From Hungatella hathewayi WAL-18680 (GTDB lineage: Bacteria; Bacillota; Clostridia; Lachnospirales; Lachnospiraceae), in NCBI RefSeq assembly GCF_000235505.1, contig NZ_JH379030.1, forward strand, positions 78,609-142,608: 64,000 nucleotides of DNA, in the 5' to 3' direction. The position numbers were made by a program, and so were the translations under genes. Below the pieces are notes generated by a model, which was not told where the DNA came from, did not search any database, and worked only from the letters and a program-made list of their open reading frames with translations. Shown piece by piece: positions 1-8,475 of this stretch. Position 1 is the first letter of the stretch. Each line of letters opens with the position of its first letter.

Positions 1-30
1 AATAATCTCATCATCATAGTGTTTCTTCAT
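1..30 (-). CDS. 5' end of an unidentified gene (cut by window edge)
   Basis: A start codon at 30 reads off the left edge as MKKHYDDEII. It is preceded by AGGAGATTATAG, a good ribosome binding site, and begins 13 bases after the stop of the spike gene. It is therefore probably the next gene of the same injection-system operon. Ten codons are too few to name a product. Confidence 0.5.
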   Translation of the reverse strand, partial: MKKHYDDEII

Positions 31-43
31 CTATAATCTCCTA

Positions 44-1580
44 TCATCTTGAATACCCCGCTCCCGTATCTTTAGATGAAGATATTGACAAAATCATTGG
101 TGTTGAAGCCAGTACCTGTTCTGTCAGCGGGTCACATTGTTGATATGGAATTGCCGCAAACACATATTGCTTTATCTCTGATAAATCACACTCTGGCATA
201 GAATCTGAATTCTGCTGTTGGACTTTCCCTCCTATATCAGAGGCTGCTGTTTCATACCGTTCCGAAGACATCTTTATGCTGCTCCCGAATACCTTTAATG
301 AATTTATTGTACCAGTCTGCTCCATCTCTATTTCCGTCCCTGACGAAATCATACAGGTCATTCTTGCCTGTAATGTAATGTCACCTTTGGCTGTAAGCAT
401 AATTTCTCTGCTACTTGACAGCTGTATTCCAGCGGTTTGCTGCAATCTGATTTCCTGACTTCCTTTTTCTGATTGTGCTCTCCACACGATTCCTGCAGGC
501 TCCATTATCATTGCTTTGCCATAACAGGTTACCAGACATTTTGTAGATTCATCCAACCATTCCGATGAAGGAAGAAAACAATTTCGCACATATGCCTGCT
601 TTATATTTGATGTCGGAAAATAGAGTTCCACTTTTGTTCCTTTTTCCGGCATAGCATACATAATGTTCCCAGTGATAGGAAGATAACGATACTTGTAATT
701 CTGACTCATTTCTGATATGTCCTCAATTCTACCAAAATCTAATTTCACATATTCATCCATCACCTCAACAATTTTTCCACAAACAGATACTCCCCTCAAC
801 TTTTCCTCGGCCTTAAAAATACTCCTTTCCGGATTTCCCACATGATAGGTATACTCAATACCGCCCTTGCTTAATTTCATATTTTTTCTAATACTGTCAG
901 AGTTTTATTCGCGATTATTACCTGTTCTCCCAGCATATAATTATCCCATGTGTGTATTACAAAACCTTTTTCTAAATAAGATTCTTTGAGTTTTAAAAAC
1001 GATGGAACGGGATGTACCTTCCCCTTTATACATCCCACCGAAAACTCTGGTCTATCACTGCCAGCATTCACAATAACTACCGTATTTAACTGTGCCGCCA
1101 ATCGTCGGATTAGTTCCCAATCTGTCTCCCGATATTGGATTATGGGTTGCCTCACCACTTCGCTGCTTCCATCTATCATAAGAATATTTCCACGATGGTT
1201 TTCTACTATTTTTTTATAAAAGTTTTATAAGGAAAACCTATCCTTTGATAAATACATGTATTCTCTTTCTCATCCATTCTTTTTGTCGTTGACAACGCAC
1301 ATATTGAAACATAATACTTATCATTGCATGACTCCCACCTAGCAGAGATAATATTACCGCATAATCTAATTAGTGTATTTTCTTCTGTTATCATATCAAT
1401 CCGCAAGCCTCTATTACACAAAGAATGCATCTCAAGCCAGGATATACTCTCTTCAGAGACTTGCAGCTTTATGCTGATATTTGCGTGTTCATTCACTCTT
1501 TCCAAGGACTCCAATTCCATTATTTTCAAATACGGGATATCACAAAATACCTTGATTCCACCTGCATCTGTTACTGCCAT
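44..1580 (-). pseudogene. VgrG/gpD-like spike protein, interrupted by two frameshifts
   Basis: Three consecutive reading frames (1580-1206, about 1212-877, 880-44) together read as one roughly 510-residue VgrG/phage gpD-type spike of a contractile injection system. The middle part has the gpD-type QYRETDWELIRRLA motif. The last part begins GGIEYTYHVG, which continues the same fold, followed by an OB-like and repetitive beta segment. The start at 1580 has AGGAGGACATA in front. Both breaks need one extra A to restore the frame: an A7 run at 1209-1215 directly before TAG, and an A6 run at 882-887. The first break is A AAA AAA TAG, a canonical -1 slippery heptamer. At the second the ATGA overlap could also allow re-initiation. 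Gene decay, sequencing error and programmed frameshifting all remain possible. No C-terminal toxin domain is evident. Confidence 0.7.
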
Positions 1581-1594
1581 TATGTCCTCCTGGT

Positions 1595-2692
1595 CTAATT
1601 TGTATAAATTTGATAGTTTCTTGACTTTACTTGGCAATTTTCATCAAACCACTCTCTAAACGCCCAGGACTCCTTTTCTGGGTACATTTTTTCATAGGCA
1701 ATCTGCAAATATATTTTCATCTCTTCCATACTTCTTAAATCAATATTAGTAATAACATCTCTTTGTTTGTAATACGAAAAAGCATCAATTCCTGCTTCCA
1801 ACGCCTCCTCCTGTTTCGGCGGCTCCATATTCGCATAAGCAAATGCCAGGAATGTATGAGCCACTGCCTGCTCATAATACAAGGAACCGTCATCTCTTTC
1901 ACTGTAAATCTCAATTGCTTTCTTTATTCGGCTCTCCCCTTCATCCGCTCTATTTAGAAAAGTCAGACATGCTCCAGACATATGGCTCGCCTCAGCATAA
2001 ATATACCAGGCCTGTTCCTCCTCAATCGTCTCTGATTTTTCCAAAAGGCTATCATAATAAGATAGTGCAGCCGTATAATCACTCTGAATAAACAACATTT
2101 GACCGATTGCCAATTCAATCGTGGTTGATATCTCCCAGCTTTGCTGTTCCGTTAAAGTGGAAAAATATTCTTCTGCTTTTTTTAAATACGTAAGTTTATC
2201 AGTTACATCTTCCTGCAAATAAGCAATGTAATTATAGCTCATACAAAGACTATTAGAATCTTCATACTGGTTTTCTTCATAAAGACGAATCACCTCATAA
2301 AATGATTCCAACGCCTCTTCTTGTGTCTTACTCCCTCCCCATAACAGCTTATAACCTTTTTCGTAATAGGTATCCGGTATTTTTTGAACGTCTTCCATCT
2401 CGTATATCAAAATTGCCTTATCGAAATCTTCTGCTGCCTGAGTCAAATTCTTTTCTTTGTTTCCCAATTTTCTATATATTTCTGCCGTTTCCAGTGATAC
2501 ATTTCCATTTTCCTTAATGGAGCTTTCCAGTGCTTTTCGTAAATTAAAAAGTTCCTGGTCATCTGCACCCATCTTTTGAAATTTTTCTGCTAATTCCAAA
2601 TAACCATTTGTATCCGTTCTGGCACTCTGGTAAATCAGACTTCCAATTCCTATAATAATTAAACTTACGATTAATAAAAGCCACTTTTTCAT
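1595..2692 (-). CDS. Membrane-anchored TPR-repeat protein
   Basis: The protein of about 365 residues starts MKKWLLLIVSLIIIGIGSL, a single N-terminal membrane anchor, followed by helical tetratricopeptide-like repeats over most of its length (for example LAEKFQKMGADDQELFNLRK and AAEDFDKAILIYE). The start at 2692 follows GGAGGGGG and overlaps the previous gene's stop by 4 bases. An upstream ATG at 2740 lies inside that gene and lacks a good site. It ends 14 bases before the spike gene. TPR proteins usually scaffold other proteins, so a structural or chaperone role in the injection system is an inference from position. Its base composition looks more AT-rich than the genes upstream. Confidence 0.7.
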   Translation of the reverse strand: MKKWLLLIVSLIIIGIGSLIYQSARTDTNGYLELAEKFQKMGADDQELFNLRKALESSIKENGNVSLETAEIYRKLGNKEKNLTQAAEDFDKAILIYEMEDVQKIPDTYYEKGYKLLWGGSKTQEEALESFYEVIRLYEENQYEDSNSLCMSYNYIAYLQEDVTDKLTYLKKAEEYFSTLTEQQSWEISTTIELAIGQMLFIQSDYTAALSYYDSLLEKSETIEEEQAWYIYAEASHMSGACLTFLNRADEGESRIKKAIEIYSERDDGSLYYEQAVAHTFLAFAYANMEPPKQEEALEAGIDAFSYYKQRDVITNIDLRSMEEMKIYLQIAYEKMYPEKESWAFREWFDENCQVKSRNYQIYTN

Positions 2693-3237
2693 AACGATTT
2701 TTCCCCCTCCAATTGAACCCGCTCCAACCAGAATTGACATATTCCCCTTCGCAAAAGACTCTCTGCCACGTCCAATCGAATTACCACCACCTCCGTTCCT
2801 ACATTTCCCACCTTAAAAATCCCCAAATTTCTTATTTCTGATTCTCTAAGCACCAGTTTTTCAATAATGCTCCGGTTACGATTTGCCTCACTTTTCTCTG
2901 AATAGCAGTCTATCGTCCGAAATACAGGTGCATAATAATTCCTGTAATCTCCAGTCATATTATTCAGAATGCAGACCGATTTAAAAGTCAATAATGGTTC
3001 ATACATACCAAATACATCTCGTACCTGTTCCCCAACTAAAAACATCTGACTATCCAAAACATCCACAAAGTCCAGTGTCTTCTCTGGTTTAGCAAAAGCC
3101 ACATTGATATCCGCCACCTCCTGCGCTTCCTCCTCCGAAAGCTGGGTCCTTCTTTGAATGATGTCATTTAAATTGGTTATTACCGGTGGATGAGTATAAC
3201 GCTTATCCTGACTTATACGAAAATACTCCATACTCAC
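2689..3237 (-). CDS. Uncharacterised 182-residue protein of the injection-system operon
   Basis: I do not recognise a family with confidence. The protein starts MSMEYFRISQDKRYTHPPVI and is soluble, with no signal peptide or membrane segment. The N-terminal layout vaguely recalls DUF1629/Imm11-type immunity proteins, but I would not assign that. It overlaps the gene before it and the gene after it by 4 bases each, so it is translationally coupled in the operon. Its position two genes before the spike would suit an adaptor or immunity protein (inference). Confidence 0.55.
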   Translation of the reverse strand: MSMEYFRISQDKRYTHPPVITNLNDIIQRRTQLSEEEAQEVADINVAFAKPEKTLDFVDVLDSQMFLVGEQVRDVFGMYEPLLTFKSVCILNNMTGDYRNYYAPVFRTIDCYSEKSEANRNRSIIEKLVLRESEIRNLGIFKVGNVGTEVVVIRLDVAESLLRRGICQFWLERVQLEGEKSL

Positions 3238-5132
3238 GCCTCCCCCTCTCGAACCTCAACCCCCGGTCCTGTTTCTGCTTTCACAGCCTCTCCTTTGCTG
3301 TCCTTTCCTTGTGGTTCCTCTTCCACGCTTCCATCTTCCTCACTGATTTCCTGCGCCGCTATCTTCTCTTTCTCTTCCGCCTGCTGCTCAATCTCCGCAT
3401 TCACCACATCCAAAATCCCATCAATCTCCGTCACCTTTTCCTCTTGATTAAGATTCTTATAAACATTTTTTGCACTCAGGTACTGCTTCTTCGCCTCCAG
3501 CATATCTCCGGCGGCCTCTGCCTCCTCCGCCAGGCTCAGATATGTATCGGCCTCCATCTCTTTTTCCGCCAGTTCCTCTGTCTTTGCATTTCCTGACTGT
3601 ATCTTAACCTGGAGCGTTACTGTGTGATTCTCGTCACCCAGCTCCTGGTATTTTTCCATTGCCATGGTGTAAAAAGCATTGGCGCCCATATAATCGCCTT
3701 CCTCAAACGCCTTGTCGCCCTTTAATGCCAGTTCCGCGGCCCCTATCTCGTCTGCGGCTCTGGCTTTGGCTGCTTTCTCCTCTTCTTCCTCCGCCTTATC
3801 CCTGGCTGTGTACATCGCTTCCAGGGCCTCCATGGCGTTTGTTCTTCCCTCCGGGTAATACGCCGCCGTTGCCATCCGCTTGGCTTCCAGGTATTTTTCT
3901 TCCGCCCTGACATAATCTCCCTGGGCCGTCAAACTGTCTCCCAGCTGAATATAGTCAAACACGGACAAATAATTTGTGACGCCTGATAAACGTTTCTCAA
4001 TGTAGGAATCCGCCACATGGTCCGCGTACCGGGAGCGCTCCCTGGCTGTCACGTAGCCGGCCTGGGCGTCCTCGTATTTTCCACTTCCATAGGCATCGTC
4101 GGCTTCATTCACAGCCTCTATCAGTTTCAAATAGGCCGTAAGTTCTGCTGTTTTCTTCTTGTCGCGAAGTTTTTTCGCTCCTTTCAGCGCCTCCTTGCAC
4201 TCCTCCCCGGCCCGCACGAAATTCTGGTCATGGATGTAATCCACGGTGTCAGCATAATATTGATTCATGCTGTCTACCGCATTTCTATGTACCCGCTTAA
4301 CAATCCATGTCACCAGGCACACGCACAGAATCACAAGGATGGCTATCACGGCCACGGTCACTCTCTTTTTTATCTTCCTCGCCCGGTTCGGGTCCAAATA
4401 GACTTTATCTACGAAAAGAACGGCCAGCGTATAGTTTTCCAGCTGTTCCGGCTGTCTTGCCAGCAGCAGTTCCTCCACGTTGTCCAGACTCTCCTGGGGC
4501 TCATCCTTCGCCTCGGAAAAGACGTCGTCCAGTTCCCCTTCGTCCACATTTTCCCAGATTCCCCGGGTATACAGCGTGATAATGTCTCCGTTTACCAGCT
4601 TGATCCGCTCCGATATGTCCGGGCTGAACCCCTGCTCCTGGCCCAGATATCCGTAAAGATTGTTGCGCTCCTCATGTTTCGAAACCACATCCTCCGATAT
4701 CTTCTCCCGGCCTAACAGTTCCTGGCTTAAGGACATATCCCGGCTCTGCTCCATCATGTTTCCGTCCCGATACATGCGCAGTCTTGTGTTTCCGGCAAAG
4801 CCATAACGAATCGACGCGTAGTCGGACACCAGCACGGTGATGGATGCTTTCAGCCGCTCCTTGCTTCCGGAATGAAGCAGCGCCTCATTGGCCGCGTGCA
4901 GGTAGGAGCTGACCGCTTTTTTCTTGATGGACGGATGCTCCTGGAATTTTAAGATAATCGTCTCGATCGCCAGTTTTGCACTTTCCGCCTCCCCCAAATC
5001 GTTGAGACCGTCTGCCAGCACGTAACAGGCAAATTCATCCAGCTCCACATATGCAAAGTAATCATGATTGTTCAGTTCACTGCCTGCTTCCGACAAAAAG
5101 GCGGTCTTAAACACGCTGTTTTGTTTCCTCAT
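3234..5132 (-). CDS. PP2C-like pseudophosphatase with membrane segment and TPR repeats
   Basis: Residues 1-245 have a PP2C-type phosphatase layout (YVLADGLND, YGFAGNTRLRMYRDG). The late acidic motifs that bind metal in active PP2C enzymes are altered: the usual SDGLWE-type motif reads TRGIWE and the usual DNYT-type motif reads ENYT. A transmembrane helix lies at about 254-276 (VTVAVIAILVILCVCLVTWI). It is followed by TPR-like and coiled-coil helices to residue 632, with an Ala/Glu/Lys-rich tail. The start at 5132 follows AAGGAGGAG by 8 bases; an ATG at 5162 would overlap the previous gene but is less well placed. It follows the real PP2C gene, so it may sense or scaffold phosphoproteins rather than dephosphorylate them (inference). 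Confidence 0.7.
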   Translation of the reverse strand: MRKQNSVFKTAFLSEAGSELNNHDYFAYVELDEFACYVLADGLNDLGEAESAKLAIETIILKFQEHPSIKKKAVSSYLHAANEALLHSGSKERLKASITVLVSDYASIRYGFAGNTRLRMYRDGNMMEQSRDMSLSQELLGREKISEDVVSKHEERNNLYGYLGQEQGFSPDISERIKLVNGDIITLYTRGIWENVDEGELDDVFSEAKDEPQESLDNVEELLLARQPEQLENYTLAVLFVDKVYLDPNRARKIKKRVTVAVIAILVILCVCLVTWIVKRVHRNAVDSMNQYYADTVDYIHDQNFVRAGEECKEALKGAKKLRDKKKTAELTAYLKLIEAVNEADDAYGSGKYEDAQAGYVTARERSRYADHVADSYIEKRLSGVTNYLSVFDYIQLGDSLTAQGDYVRAEEKYLEAKRMATAAYYPEGRTNAMEALEAMYTARDKAEEEEEKAAKARAADEIGAAELALKGDKAFEEGDYMGANAFYTMAMEKYQELGDENHTVTLQVKIQSGNAKTEELAEKEMEADTYLSLAEEAEAAGDMLEAKKQYLSAKNVYKNLNQEEKVTEIDGILDVVNAEIEQQAEEKEKIAAQEISEEDGSVEEEPQGKDSKGEAVKAETGPGVEVREGEA

Positions 5133-5158
5133 GATATGCGCTCCTCCTTCATGGTCAT

Positions 5159-5999
5159 TCAATCCACACGCAGCAATACTACTGATGCGTTGTCCTTATC
5201 TTTCTCTTCACTCTGATTAATCAGCTCTATCATATGGAGCGCTTTTTTCTCGCAGCTTTCCTCCACCGCCAGACAGTCTTCCAGCGATTTCCAGCTGGTT
5301 CCCTCATAAAGTCCGTCGCTCATCAATACCACATATTCCCCGCCATAAAGCGAGACCGGCGTGTCAAAGAATTCCACATCGTGAAAATCATCCTGCCCTA
5401 CATAGTTGTAAAGGCGGTGGTTATGTAACATTGTGACAGCTTCTTTTCTCGTCAGTTTTCCTTCCATGTACTTCTGCTTTGCAAGGACCTGGATGGTGTG
5501 GCCGGATGTCACCGGAATTAAGTCTCCGTTTCGATAGACCGCTATCTTCACATTTCCAACGGAGGCAAAATATAATTTTCTGTTTTTTCAAAAGCACGGC
5601 GGCCACAGACGCGGAGCCGCGGCCATCATCCAGCTGGTTTAAGATCTCCTGGTTCGCCCTGTGAAATGCTTTCCGGAAATAGTACTGCGGATTGTAGAAT
5701 GCGTTGGCATCCTGAAACAAATCCTGAAAAGACTCCACCGCGATACGGCTGGCTATTTTCCCTCCGTACTGCTTTCCCATTCCGTCGGCCAGCACGGCCA
5801 TGGTGCCATCCTCGGATTCCACAACACCGTATTCGTCCTCCTGCACCTGCCGGCTTCCTATGGTCTTGCAGGCCCCGGAACCGCAGCCGCCTCCATTGCC
5901 TCTTACATAGGCTGGTTCTCTTCCCATTGTGCTCCTGATCAGCGTCAGAATAAAACCTGACACGCAGAGGACCACGATTGCCATCATAGGAACACTCAT
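5159..5999 (-). pseudogene. PP2C-family Ser/Thr phosphatase, membrane-anchored, one frameshift
   Basis: The N-terminal part has a membrane anchor (MMAIVVLCVSGFILTLI) and PP2C motifs RQVQEDEYGVV and AVLADGMGKQYGG. The C-terminal part, in another frame from about 5565, carries VVLMSDGLYE and KDNASVVLLRVD. Removing one T from the T4 run at 5567-5570 joins them as IIFASVGNVKIAVYRNGD, a normal PP2C core of about 280 residues. The start at 5999 follows GGAGG and overlaps the FHA gene's stop (ATGA). In type VI systems a PppA phosphatase of this family reverses threonine phosphorylation read by FHA proteins, and this enzyme sits next to two FHA genes. A real mutation and a sequencing error cannot be told apart here. 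Confidence 0.75.
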
Positions 6000-6511
6000 G
6001 ACTTTCCTCCGTCGTCCTCCCACATGAAGCTTTCGCCACAGAATGGTACAAATACGAATTTACTGTCCCCCATTTCTATGACGTCATAGGATTTCAACAC
6101 GATGGGGGTGTAGACCGCGTTGTCATTTAAGTAGACGATGCCGCTGGAATCTCCCGGCAGGATGACGGTCTCTTTCTTTTTGGGGTCAAACACGATAACG
6201 CTGTGATTGCGTCTGGATATCTTGTTATCTCCCAGTATCTGGATATCCATGTCATCTGCCCGCCCGATGAAGTTTTTGCCGGACTTTATCTTATAATCCT
6301 TACCCTGTCTGGCGCCTGAGATGCACACAATCCATCCACATACAGGGGCCAGGTCCTGGGCAAAGAGCATCTCTTCGATCTCTTCCTCCGTGCTCCCCGT
6401 CTCCTGTTTTTCCTTTGTCGCCGTCTCGATATGACAGTAAGGACAGACTGTCCCATATCTTCTGGCTGAAAACATATGCCCGTTCTGGCAGCGAATTAAA
6501 TTTCCCATCAT
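5996..6511 (-). CDS. FHA-domain protein with N-terminal zinc ribbon
   Basis: The N-terminus has paired cysteines (IRCQNGH, GTVCPYCH) typical of a small zinc ribbon. Residues 60-165 form a forkhead-associated phosphothreonine-binding domain with the signature residues NFIGRADDMDIQI, ISRRNHSVI and SSGIVYLND. The protein is soluble, 171 residues. It starts at 6511 after AGGAG and overlaps the PP2C gene by 4 bases. In type VI secretion an FHA protein (Fha1/TagH) couples threonine phosphorylation to assembly; a comparable role here is inferred from the neighbours. Confidence 0.85.
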   Translation of the reverse strand: MMGNLIRCQNGHMFSARRYGTVCPYCHIETATKEKQETGSTEEEIEEMLFAQDLAPVCGWIVCISGARQGKDYKIKSGKNFIGRADDMDIQILGDNKISRRNHSVIVFDPKKKETVILPGDSSGIVYLNDNAVYTPIVLKSYDVIEMGDSKFVFVPFCGESFMWEDDGGKS

Positions 6512-6539
6512 TCATGCTCCTTTGTTCTTCATTTTCGTC

Positions 6540-7097
6540 TTATCGGATTAACAGCCTGTTCATGCCAATACAGATGACATCGCCCTGCTCCAGTTTACAC
6601 GGCGTGTCCGGGGACAGTCGGTATAATCTGCCGTCTTCCGCCTTCTGAATCCCCAGTCCGTTCACGCTCCCCAAATCCTCCACATACCAGTTCCCATTCG
6701 AATAGTTCAGCACCGCATGCTCCATATCTACCATACTCGCATAGGGGCCGCCGCTCAAATCCACATCCACCCGGTTTTCTTTGACATCCCGGCCGATTAC
6801 CATGGATACTTTTCCGTACAAATCCCACACCATCAGTTCCGTATCTTCCTCACTCAAAAAGGCCAGCTCCGTGATATGGTCAGTCTTCACCGGCAGCCTG
6901 GAAGCGCCGGGGGATAACGCCAGCTTTCTCCTATCTTTGTCCAGATAAGCTCCCACGGAAAAGCCCAGCACATAGACAACGGACACCCCCACAAGTACAT
7001 TTCGAATAACTCCGCTTTCCACATACCGCCATGCGATCCATGCAATCGCTCCCCAGACACATACAATCATCAAATCAATGGCTTTCCTCGCGTTCAC
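6540..7097 (-). CDS. Membrane FHA-domain protein
   Basis: Two predicted membrane helices come first (about residues 8-25 and 32-52), then a cytoplasmic FHA domain. Its motifs are SMVIGRDVKENRVDVDLSGG, MEHAVLNYSNGNWYVEDLGS and VNGLGIQ, the GR...H...S.NG pattern of phosphothreonine-binding FHA domains. At 185 residues it looks like a membrane dock for a phosphorylated partner. It lies 12 bases after the J-domain gene and 28 before the second FHA gene, in one operon with the PP2C proteins. Confidence 0.85.
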   Translation of the reverse strand: MNARKAIDLMIVCVWGAIAWIAWRYVESGVIRNVLVGVSVVYVLGFSVGAYLDKDRRKLALSPGASRLPVKTDHITELAFLSEEDTELMVWDLYGKVSMVIGRDVKENRVDVDLSGGPYASMVDMEHAVLNYSNGNWYVEDLGSVNGLGIQKAEDGRLYRLSPDTPCKLEQGDVICIGMNRLLIR

Positions 7098-7109
7098 GTC
7101 TAAGCCCCC

Positions 7110-7472
7110 CTATTTTCTGATACCCATATATCGCTCAAACAAATCCGATACATCCAGCGGATTTGCTTTCATTTTCTCATTTTTTTGATACCCGTTTTTC
7201 TGATACCCGTTATTTCCGGATGGCTTTTTGGCTGCCTTTTTTCCCTCCGGGCGCACATCCGCTTCCTTCAGTCTGGCATCATAGTCAGCCCGTTTTTTTT
7301 CGTCACTCAGGATGCCATAGGCTTCCGTAATTTCATGAAAATGTTCCGCAGCCCGCCGGTCTCCCTGGTTGCTGTCGGGATGATACCGTTTGGACAGTGT
7401 GCGGTATGCTTTTTTTATTTCCTTCTGGTCCGCTCGTATTGTTACTCCCAGTATATCATATAAGTTCCTCAT
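7110..7472 (-). CDS. J-domain (DnaJ-like) co-chaperone
   Basis: A short 120-residue protein whose first 70 residues are a J domain: [20 protein letters not shown], the HPD tripeptide in KRYHPDSNQ, and [17 protein letters not shown]. There is no Gly/Phe region, zinc centre or client-binding domain, so this is not housekeeping DnaJ. The remaining tail is Lys/Asn-rich. It sits between the tube genes and the FHA genes. A role in recruiting DnaK to assembly of this machine is plausible but inferred. Confidence 0.85.
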   Translation of the reverse strand: MRNLYDILGVTIRADQKEIKKAYRTLSKRYHPDSNQGDRRAAEHFHEITEAYGILSDEKKRADYDARLKEADVRPEGKKAAKKPSGNNGYQKNGYQKNEKMKANPLDVSDLFERYMGIRK

Positions 7473-7510
7473 TAGGTACCTGCCTGTGTATTATATTTGC
7501 TTCATAGGAA

Positions 7511-7549
7511 TAAGGGCGTGCCCATTTTCCGTATCCGAACACGCCCTTA
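7511..7549 (-). terminator. Stem-loop between tube and J-domain genes (possible attenuator)
   Basis: A perfect 10-bp inverted repeat (TAAGGGCGTG at 7511-7520 and CACGCCCTTA at 7540-7549) lies just after the second tube gene. On the minus strand it is followed only by TTCCTATG, not a long T run. It is therefore more likely a partial terminator or mRNA-stabilising hairpin that keeps tube message above the downstream regulatory genes. Confidence 0.55.
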
Positions 7550-7556
7550 CGCAGCT

Positions 7557-7985
7557 TTATGCGGCCGGGTATCCGCCTTCTATTGTAATCAGCCCCAGCT
7601 TATCCTTTTTCTGTTTGATAACCAGCGTAAATGTTCCGGTACCTTCCGCATCTCCAAAATCCTCTTTGTAGTCAACTACAAATGCATTGGGGAAGTAATA
7701 CTTTCTCTCCATCACGCCTGCCGCCACATGCTCCACCGTTACTTTCCGGTAACAGTCAGACTTTTCCGCCGGAATGGAAGACCATATGGCCATCTTTCTT
7801 GTGCTGTCAAACGGGTCGCCGTCCACAGCTGTCAATATTCTACCGGTAATGGTCAGCGTACTTCCCACATCCTTTGTCCTGGCGTTGGCATCCAGGGGAA
7901 TATCGGTTGTAAATGTCACTTTTCTGACACATTCCTTTGCCACCTCAAAACTCTCGGTACCTTCAATTGTTACTTTATATGACAT
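7557..7985 (-). CDS. Hcp-like inner-tube protein B of contractile injection system
   Basis: The 142-residue beta-rich protein is a paralogue of the next gene upstream. Shared elements include the NAFVxxY motif, a GTF segment, KQKKD and a C-terminal IEGG. The size and sequence style match Hcp/phage-tube-like proteins that stack inside a contractile sheath. It starts 18 bases after its paralogue and is followed by a stem-loop. Calling it tube rests on the adjacent sheath gene plus fold-like features, so the exact family is moderately sure. Confidence 0.65.
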   Translation of the reverse strand: MSYKVTIEGTESFEVAKECVRKVTFTTDIPLDANARTKDVGSTLTITGRILTAVDGDPFDSTRKMAIWSSIPAEKSDCYRKVTVEHVAAGVMERKYYFPNAFVVDYKEDFGDAEGTGTFTLVIKQKKDKLGLITIEGGYPAA

Positions 7986-8003
7986 GACTGATTCCTCCTT
8001 TCC

Positions 8004-8435
8004 TTATTCTCCGCCAAAACCGCCCTCAATGCTTACAGCAGCGTTCTCATCTTTTTTCTGTTTCACATGGATGTAAAAGGTTCCTACGCCTGCCTCATCA
8101 TCCACCTCTTCCGTATACTCCATCACAAACGCGTTGGGGAGCTTGAACTGGCGCACAATCTGGCTTGCGGATACCACGGTGATTTCCACGCCACGGTAGC
8201 ACTCGGCTTTCTCAGACGGCACTTGTGACCACTGTGCCAGGCCTAACGTCGGGTCACTGCCCTCGCCTCCAAGTTTGTACAGCATTTTTCCCCAGATTTT
8301 CACGGAGAGGCTGTAATCAGTTGCTCTTGCATTGGAATCCAATGCTGACTTGGAATCAAAATCCACTTTGATGATACTTCTCTCGTCAAAGGCAATCTCC
8401 TCCGACCCGCCGGTAACTTTCAATCTGAATCCCAT
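8004..8435 (-). CDS. Hcp-like inner-tube protein A of contractile injection system
   Basis: A 143-residue protein directly after the sheath gene, the usual tube position in contractile systems. It has LPNAFVMEYTEE, GVGTFYIHVKQKKD and VSIEGG in common with protein B, but the two differ substantially elsewhere. One may form the tube body and the other the initiator or cap, or they may be alternative cargo carriers (inference). It is preceded by a strong AAGGAGGAAG site and 40 bases of spacer after the sheath stop. Confidence 0.65.
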   Translation of the reverse strand: MGFRLKVTGGSEEIAFDERSIIKVDFDSKSALDSNARATDYSLSVKIWGKMLYKLGGEGSDPTLGLAQWSQVPSEKAECYRGVEITVVSASQIVRQFKLPNAFVMEYTEEVDDEAGVGTFYIHVKQKKDENAAVSIEGGFGGE

Positions 8436-8475
8436 AAGTCTTCCTCCTTACTTTTTTGATTTTATCTGAACAGAG

